11,301 bases of DNA from CAZYIW01 sp964647705 (GTDB lineage: Bacteria; Pseudomonadota; Gammaproteobacteria; PS1; Pseudothioglobaceae), in NCBI GenBank assembly GCA_964647705.1, contig CAZYIW010000038.1, positions 1 to 11,301 of the forward strand, read 5' to 3'. Shown here in pieces: positions 6,592 through 11,301 of this stretch (positions are counted from its first letter, which is position 1; each line of letters starts with the position of its first letter). The notes below the pieces were generated by a model. That model was given only the letters and a program-made list of their open reading frames with translations. It made no database searches and had not been told where the DNA came from. Made by a program: the position numbers and the translations under genes.

Positions 6592-7653
6592 ATGCTAATC
6601 TCAATGAGAGAACTACTAGACCATGCTGCTGAAAATGGTTACGGTATGCCGGCATTTAACGTGAACAATATGGAACAAGTTCATTCAATTATGCAGGCTG
6701 CAGATAAAACAAATAGCCCTGTAATTATGCAAGGTTCAGCCGGCGCTCGTTCTTATGCGGGTGAGCCGTTTTTACGTCACTTAATCTCAGCGGCGATCGA
6801 AATGTATCCACATATTCCAGTGGTAATGCACCAGGATCACGGCTCAGAACCAGCGGTATGTTTACGTTCAATTCAATCGGGTTTTTCATCGGTTATGATG
6901 GATGGCTCTTTGATGGCGGATATGAAAACACCAGCCTCATTTGAATACAACGTTGATGTGACTAGAGAAGTGGTTAAGATGGCACATGCTGGCGGTGTTT
7001 CAGTTGAAGGTGAGTTAGGTTGTTTGGGTTCACTTGAAACTGGTGAAATGGGTGAAGAAGATGGCCACGGTGCAGAAGGTAAACTAGACCTTGATATGCT
7101 ATTGACTTCAGTTGAAGAAGCGGCTGACTTTGTTAAAGCAACAAACGTAGATGCATTGGCAATTGCCATTGGTACATCACACGGTGCTTATAAATTTACC
7201 AAAGAACCGGATGGTGAGATTTTGCGTATTGACCGTATTAAGGAAATTCATGCGCGTCTACCAAACACACACTTGGTAATGCACGGTTCTTCATCGGTGC
7301 CACAAGATTGGTTAGAAATTATTAATTCTTATGGCGGTGACATGGGTCAAACTTATGGTGTCCCTGTGTCTGAAATACAAGAAGGCATTAAAAACGGTGT
7401 GCGTAAGGTGAACATTGATACAGACCTTCGTATGGCTTCTACAGGTGCGATTCGTAAGCACTTAACTGACAACCCATCAAACTTTGATCCGCGTAAATTC
7501 TTAAAAGAGTCTACAGCTGGTATGATGGAAATTTGTGCAGCGCGTTATGAAGCATTTGGTTGTGCTGGTCAAGCAGACAAAATCACTGCTTCATCATTAG
7601 ACACAATGAGTCAAAGATACGCCTCAGGTGAATTAGACGCCAACGTTAAGTAA
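6592..7653 (+). CDS. fba: Class II fructose-bisphosphate aldolase (CbbA-like)
   Basis: Zinc-dependent aldolase joining dihydroxyacetone phosphate and glyceraldehyde 3-phosphate to fructose 1,6-bisphosphate, or cleaving it. In autotrophs the same enzyme commonly makes sedoheptulose 1,7-bisphosphate as well. It has 353 residues, and the sequence fits the subgroup that includes CbbA of autotrophic proteobacteria. Visible residues: catalytic D82 and zinc ligand H83 in MHQDHGSE, E141 in VEGELG, zinc ligands H198 (GTSHG) and H231 (VMHGSSSVP), and the phosphate-binding NIDTD (274-278). Start: ATG at 6592 with AAGGAG (6580-6585) six bases upstream, 25 bp after pyk. It is the last gene of the cluster, closed by a strong terminator. 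Confidence 0.96.
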   Translation: MLISMRELLDHAAENGYGMPAFNVNNMEQVHSIMQAADKTNSPVIMQGSAGARSYAGEPFLRHLISAAIEMYPHIPVVMHQDHGSEPAVCLRSIQSGFSSVMMDGSLMADMKTPASFEYNVDVTREVVKMAHAGGVSVEGELGCLGSLETGEMGEEDGHGAEGKLDLDMLLTSVEEAADFVKATNVDALAIAIGTSHGAYKFTKEPDGEILRIDRIKEIHARLPNTHLVMHGSSSVPQDWLEIINSYGGDMGQTYGVPVSEIQEGIKNGVRKVNIDTDLRMASTGAIRKHLTDNPSNFDPRKFLKESTAGMMEICAARYEAFGCAGQADKITASSLDTMSQRYASGELDANVK

Positions 7654-7675
7654 GCGCCTAAAGATCTTGTATCAG

Positions 7676-7702
7676 AAAGGCTCGTTTTTACGAGCCTTTT
7701 TT
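7676..7702 (+). terminator. Strong intrinsic terminator ending the carbon cluster
   Basis: AAAGGCTCGT (7676-7685) pairs perfectly with ACGAGCCTTT (7690-7699) around a TTTT loop, and the T-run continues to 7702. It lies about 20 bases after the fba stop. It is the clearest terminator in the window and separates the Calvin/glycolytic genes from mnmG. Confidence 0.93.
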
Positions 7703-7711
7703 AATGAAAGT

Positions 7712-7726
7712 ATGAGTACCGAGTGA
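7712..7726 (+). promoter_or_regulatory. Four-codon upstream ORF overlapping the mnmG start
   Basis: ATG AGT ACC GAG TGA (MSTE, stop) ends with its TGA overlapping the mnmG GTG as GTGA. It lies between the fba terminator and mnmG, where no clear Shine-Dalgarno for mnmG is visible. It could deliver ribosomes to the GTG by termination-reinitiation, or it could be chance; only position and overlap support it. Confidence 0.25.
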
Positions 7727-9591
7727 GAGAGAAACATTATTCAGTGATTGTGATTGGTGGGGGCCATGCTGGCACAGAGGCAGCATTGGCTTCTGCACGC
7801 ATGGGGGTTAAAACATTATTGGTTACCCACAATATTGAAACACTGGGGCAGATGAGTTGTAACCCCGCTATTGGTGGTATTGGCAAAGGGCATTTGGTTA
7901 AAGAGATTGATGCCATGGGTGGTGTGATGGCCAAGGCAATTGATAAAGCCGGTATCCAATTTCGAACTCTTAACGCCTCTAAAGGGCCAGCAGTTAGAGC
8001 CACTCGAGCGCAAGCTGATCGGGTTTTGTATAAAGCAGCGATTCGTCACAGTTTAGAAAACCAACAAAACCTAGATTTGTTCCAGCAAGCGGTGGACGAC
8101 ATACTGATAGATAACGACAAGGTCAGTGGTGTTAAAACACAAATGGGTTTGGTTTTTAGTGCCGATAAAGTAGTTTTGACTTCAGGCACTTTTCTAGGCG
8201 GCATCATTCATATTGGCCAGTCTAACTATTCAGGTGGGCGCGCTGGTGATGCCCCTTCTAATGCTTTGGCAAAACGTTTAAGAGAGTACGACTTGGGCGT
8301 GGGCCGATTAAAAACAGGAACACCACCAAGACTCGATGGCAGGACGCTTGACTATACAAAGATGCAGCTTCAGCCTGGGGATACACCACTTCCAACTTTC
8401 TCTTTTGTTGGAGATGCTCACGATCACCCCGAGCAAATTCCATGTCACATTACGCATACCAACGAAAAAACACACGACTTTATTCGTGATGGTTTGAAAG
8501 ACTCACCCATGTATACCGGTAATATTGAAGGTATTGGCCCAAGGTATTGCCCATCTATTGAGGATAAGGTAGTGCGGTTCTCCCAGCGGGATTCTCACCA
8601 AATCTTTGTGGAACCTGAGGGATTGTCAACCAATGAAGTTTACCCAAACGGTGTTTCTACATCTTTGCCCTTTGATGTGCAAGTCGATTTTATTCATTCT
8701 ATTAAAGGTTTTGAAAACGCGCATATTGTGCGTCCAGGCTATGCCATTGAGTATGACTTTTTTGATCCAAGAGGTTTGAAACAAACCCTAGAAGTTAAAA
8801 AAATCGACGGCTTGTATTTTGCTGGGCAGATCAATGGAACAACCGGTTATGAGGAGGCTGCAGCACAAGGGCTTTTGGCAGGCATCAATGCTGCTTTGTC
8901 GGTGAAAGAGACCCAGCCTTGGCTACCTAAGCGCGATGAATCTTATATTGGTGTGATGGTAGATGATTTAATTACCAAAGGCACCAATGAGCCTTATCGG
9001 ATGTTTACTTCGCGTGCAGAATATCGACTGTTGCTCAGAGAGGACAATGCTGATGAGCGACTGACACCTAAAGCCAAAGAATTGGGGCTGATTAGTGACA
9101 AGCGTTGGCAAATGTTTGAACATAAATACAAAGAAGTTGAAAAAGAAAAGCAAAGGCTTTCTCAGGTATGGATCCAGGCAGATGACAAACAGGCGAAATC
9201 GGTTTTAGGTACTGAACTTTCCAGAGAATATTCATTATTGTCACTGCTAAAGCGTCCTAAAGTTGATTACCAATTACTCAGTCAAATTGAAAAAGGCAAG
9301 CCATTTTTATCAGATCCGATTTTGGTTGACCAAGTAGAAAACCAAGTGAAATATGAAGGCTATATTAAACGCCAATTGGATGAGATTGAAAAGTATCGAA
9401 AAAATGAAAACACCCCACTGCCTAAAGACATTAACTATGATTCAATCAAAGCATTATCGGCTGAGGTGAGGCAAAAACTCTCAATGCATCGACCTGAGAC
9501 TATTGGACAAGCCAGCCGTATTCAAGGCATAACTCCCGCTTCTATTTCAATTTTGTTGGTTTATCTAAAAACCTACGGCCAATATGAATGA
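7723..9591 (+). CDS. mnmG: tRNA uridine-5-carboxymethylaminomethyl modification enzyme MnmG
   Basis: FAD-containing partner of MnmE; together they build the cmnm5 group on wobble uridine 34 of certain tRNAs, using methylenetetrahydrofolate, NADH and glycine or ammonium. It has 622 residues against 629 in E. coli MnmG, and the two align end to end. Visible: the FAD dinucleotide motif GGGHAGTE (12-19), CNPAIGGIGKGH (46-57) with conserved C47, GGRAGD (171-176), the second essential cysteine C276 in GPRYCPSIEDK, FAGQINGTTGYEEA (366-379), and the C-terminal helical domain that binds MnmE and tRNA, ending with IGQASRIQGITPA. The start is GTG at 7723: the in-frame stop at 7705-7707 leaves no earlier start and the N-terminus fits the family. 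Only 20 bases separate it from the fba terminator, so any promoter must overlap that hairpin. It overlaps rsmG by 8 nt. Confidence 0.96.
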   Translation: MREKHYSVIVIGGGHAGTEAALASARMGVKTLLVTHNIETLGQMSCNPAIGGIGKGHLVKEIDAMGGVMAKAIDKAGIQFRTLNASKGPAVRATRAQADRVLYKAAIRHSLENQQNLDLFQQAVDDILIDNDKVSGVKTQMGLVFSADKVVLTSGTFLGGIIHIGQSNYSGGRAGDAPSNALAKRLREYDLGVGRLKTGTPPRLDGRTLDYTKMQLQPGDTPLPTFSFVGDAHDHPEQIPCHITHTNEKTHDFIRDGLKDSPMYTGNIEGIGPRYCPSIEDKVVRFSQRDSHQIFVEPEGLSTNEVYPNGVSTSLPFDVQVDFIHSIKGFENAHIVRPGYAIEYDFFDPRGLKQTLEVKKIDGLYFAGQINGTTGYEEAAAQGLLAGINAALSVKETQPWLPKRDESYIGVMVDDLITKGTNEPYRMFTSRAEYRLLLREDNADERLTPKAKELGLISDKRWQMFEHKYKEVEKEKQRLSQVWIQADDKQAKSVLGTELSREYSLLSLLKRPKVDYQLLSQIEKGKPFLSDPILVDQVENQVKYEGYIKRQLDEIEKYRKNENTPLPKDINYDSIKALSAEVRQKLSMHRPETIGQASRIQGITPASISILLVYLKTYGQYE

Positions 9592-10092
9592 CCAGCAATT
9601 ATTGTTGAGCGGCGCTGAACAAATGGGCGTTAAACTCAAAAAAGAGAACGCCAATGATTTGTTAAATTATTTGGATTTAATTGTCAATTGGAATAAAACA
9701 CACAACCTAAGTGCTGTTGACTCTAAAACAGACGGCGTGAAAAAACACCTATTGGATAGCTTATCAATACTAGATTTTATTGGAAAAAAACCACTGCTTG
9801 ATATTGGCGCAGGTGCAGGGCTTCCGGGTATTGTCATTTCATTGATGAGGCCAAATTTGGCGGTAACGGTGATAGACAGTGTGGGTAAAAAATGCCACTT
9901 TATGCAACTGGTTAAAACCGAATTAAGGTTAAAAAACCTCACTGTGATACATGACAGAGTAGAACAATATCACCCTGATCAATGCTTTGGACAAATTATC
10001 TGCCGTGCTTTTGCCAGTATTGATAAAACAATGCAACTGAGTCATCATTTGTTGTGTGATAATGGCAAATATTTGTTCATGAAAGGCAGGCG
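9584..10092 (+). CDS. rsmG: 16S rRNA (guanine-527-N7) methyltransferase RsmG, 3' end lost in the assembly gap
   Basis: SAM-dependent methyltransferase that makes m7G527 in 16S rRNA; formerly gidB. The first 169 residues are visible. They contain the SAM-binding LLDIGAGAGLPGI (71-83), the acidic-strand region VIDSVGKKCHF (96-106), DRVEQYHP (124-131), ICRAFAS (139-145) and MKGR (166-169), after which the 100-N run begins. Family members usually have about 35-40 further residues. Start: ATG at 9584, inside the last codons of mnmG with no clear ribosome binding site, typical of coupled translation in the mnmG-rsmG pair. A reading that continues through the N run to a stop at 10205-10207 gives 207 residues. 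That equals the E. coli length, but the frame across the gap is arbitrary, so the true 3' end is unknown. Confidence 0.93.
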
Positions 10093-10192
10093 NNNNNNNN
10101 NNNNNNNNNNNNNNNNNNNNNNNNNNNNNNNNNNNNNNNNNNNNNNNNNNNNNNNNNNNNNNNNNNNNNNNNNNNNNNNNNNNNNNNNNNNN
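10093..10192. other. Assembly gap of exactly 100 N
   Basis: An uninterrupted run of exactly 100 N, the usual placeholder for a scaffold join of unknown size. It hides the end of rsmG and the beginning of the next gene, and possibly more genes. ORFs crossing it should not be trusted. Confidence 0.97.
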
Positions 10193-10803
10193 CAAAACAG
10201 CAATTAAATCTTGATTTTATTAAGGTTAAAAACACACCTGCGTTTAAAAATGACAATGCCCTAACTGTTGGGCACATCATAGGTAAGGTGGGTGATAATA
10301 ACAAAGAGTTATTAAATATTGAGACGCTCCAATTTGATGATATCTTATTCACTTTAGAGCAAAATCGAAATCAAGTTAATTTGGTTGAATTGTTCAAACA
10401 TTTAGACAAACGCCAGTCTCAAGCCAGCCAAAGTGCTAATCAAGATTCGGAGTCTAGAGTTTTAAAGCACAAAGACGAAAAACGCGTATTAATCAATCGC
10501 TTGTCATTTACACGTGTTAAGGTATACATAGATTCAGAATTGGTCAATGGTGTTTTTGACGTGCCTGATATTATTATTCGTGATTTTGGTGCACCTAAGG
10601 GTGTGGCTGTTGATCAGATAAGTACCGAGCTGATGCGTCTGGTACTTATTGAAGTTCAAAGACAAGTAGAAGATCAAGGACTGAAGCTGACAGAGGAAAG
10701 TATCAAAGCCGGTATTCGTAAACAATTGGAAAACGAACTAGACTCTTTAAAAGGTGAGATTGGCAAAAAGGCCAAAAATTGGATTAAACAACTGGGTTTG
10801 TAA
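10193..10803 (+). CDS. AsmA-like envelope protein, C-terminal 202 residues (5' end in gap)
   Basis: From 10195 one frame stays open to the TAA at 10801-10803, giving 202 residues. Numbered from 10195, residues 5-70 hold repeated strand patterns (LNLDFIKVKN, AFKNDNALTVGHIIGKV, LLNIETLQFDDILFTLEQN). About 71-92 is a Q/S-rich polar linker. Residues 97-130 return to strands (KRVLINRLSF, VPDIIIRDFG), and 140-200 form a charged helical tail. The NTPAFKNDNALTVGHIIGKV pattern followed by paired hydrophobic strands resembles AsmA/DUF748-type periplasmic proteins, a group linked to envelope lipid transport and assembly. This is from recollection of the pattern, not a search. Such proteins normally start with a membrane anchor, which would lie in the gap. 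A GTG at 10288 could be taken as a start, but the frame is open and family-like upstream of it. The stop touches the tatD start (TAAATG), so the two genes are probably co-transcribed. Confidence 0.6.
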
Positions 10804-11301
10804 ATGCACATCATTGATTCACATTGTCATATTGATCGAGTCGACTTGGCGCACTTTGGTGGCAGTGTTGAAAGTATGCTCTCACAAGCAGATGAGTTAT
10901 CGGTAAAAAACTTTTTGTGTGTTTGTATTGACCTGGAACACTTTGATCAAGTACTCTCTTTGGCAAAATCACATGAGCCTATTTATGCTTCTGTGGGCGT
11001 GCACCCGACAGAAAAAGAGGGTGAAGACCCCAGTGTTGAAAGACTGCTTGATTTATCTAAAGATAAAAAAGTGATTGCCATTGGTGAGACAGGACTGGAT
11101 TATTTTCATGTTGATCAAGCTTCTGCCAATTGGCAACGCGAACGCTTTAGAACGCATATCAAAGCTTCAAATCTATCAGGCAAACCGATGATTGTTCATA
11201 CTCGTGATGCGAAAGCAGATACACTTGAAATCATGAGGGAAGAAAAGGCCGAACAAGGAGTGATGCATTGTTTTGCAGAAGACTGGGATACTGCTAAGGC
11301 A
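10804..11301 (+). CDS. TatD-family metal-dependent hydrolase (YcfH-like), cut by the window edge
   Basis: The first 166 residues of a TIM-barrel amidohydrolase-fold nuclease; full members have about 260. TatD proteins are metal-dependent DNases or exonucleases in the cytoplasm. Metal-site residues seen: H7 and H9 in DSHCHID, E95 in GETGLDY (95-100 region), H132 in IVHTRDA and H155 in MHCF; GVHPTE (65-70) is also typical. The stretch KPMIVHTRDAKADTLEIMRE matches E. coli YcfH better than TatD itself, so this is probably the YcfH branch. The catalytic aspartate in the family's later TDSP motif lies beyond the edge. The ATG at 10804 directly follows the stop of the preceding gene, with no spacer and no clear ribosome binding site, which suggests translational coupling. 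Confidence 0.93.
   Translation, partial: MHIIDSHCHIDRVDLAHFGGSVESMLSQADELSVKNFLCVCIDLEHFDQVLSLAKSHEPIYASVGVHPTEKEGEDPSVERLLDLSKDKKVIAIGETGLDYFHVDQASANWQRERFRTHIKASNLSGKPMIVHTRDAKADTLEIMREEKAEQGVMHCFAEDWDTAKA

Noticed and set aside
6873..7169. 98-codon minus-strand frame inside fba
   Set aside because: Antisense to the conserved zinc-site region of aldolase; Ser/Pro-rich translation with no motif.
9584..10207. Complete 207-residue rsmG across the N run
   Set aside because: The frame across a 100-N placeholder is arbitrary. The continuation QNSN then stop does not look like an RsmG C-terminus, and a different frame (from 10195) is clearly coding on the far side.
10288..10803. GTG at 10288 as the true start of the gene before tatD
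   Set aside because: The same frame is open and has strand patterns back to 10195 at the gap edge, and no Shine-Dalgarno sequence precedes the GTG at good spacing. The 5' end is more likely in the N run.
1..11301. CRISPR arrays, insertion sequences, tRNA or rRNA genes, a novel defence system
   Set aside because: No repeated spacers, transposase motifs, terminal inverted repeats, tRNA-like stretches or defence-type domains were seen; nearly all DNA is filled with intact housekeeping genes.

Overview
The window looks like a chromosomal housekeeping and carbon-metabolism segment of an AT-leaning gammaproteobacterium. The gap, pgk, pyk, mnmG and tatD products follow the E. coli GapA, Pgk, PykA, MnmG and YcfH sequences closely, as recalled. 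The gene order tkt-gap-pgk-pyk-fba is the Calvin-cycle/glycolysis cluster seen in gammaproteobacterial chemoautotrophs. With the low GC, this suggests a sulfur oxidiser of the SUP05/Thioglobus type or a related bivalve symbiont. That placement is inference from gene order and composition, not from a search.

Layout. Positions 1-19 hold the first codons of a divergent minus-strand gene with a good ribosome binding site. A 60-bp divergent spacer follows, then a secreted Sel1-repeat protein (80-724). A promoter region with inverted repeats (725-839) leads into transketolase (840-2825), GapA-type GAPDH (2847-3842), phosphoglycerate kinase (3951-5114), PykA-type pyruvate kinase with a TTG start (5118-6566) and class II aldolase (6592-7653). 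One clear intrinsic terminator, and a weaker second hairpin, lie between gap and pgk. A strong terminator closes the cluster after fba (7676-7702). Then come the tRNA- and rRNA-modification genes mnmG (GTG start, 7723-9591) and rsmG (from 9584, overlapping by 8 nt). rsmG runs into exactly 100 N (10093-10192), an assembly gap. Beyond it lie the 3' part of an AsmA-like envelope protein gene (to 10803) and, directly abutting, a tatD-family nuclease gene cut by the right edge.

How the genes work together. Gap, Pgk, Fba and Tkt supply the reduction and regeneration steps of the Calvin cycle, or in reverse glycolysis and the non-oxidative pentose phosphate pathway. Pyk drains triose phosphate towards pyruvate. 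RuBisCO, phosphoribulokinase and any fructose/sedoheptulose bisphosphatase are not in the window. MnmG and RsmG form the usual gidA-gidB pair.

I found no CRISPR array, mobile element, tRNA, rRNA or new multi-gene system. The points most worth a second look are the terminator inside the carbon cluster, the assembly gap that creates two misleading ORFs, and the unassigned AsmA-like protein. Apart from the gap, no gene-free stretch exceeds about 115 bp.
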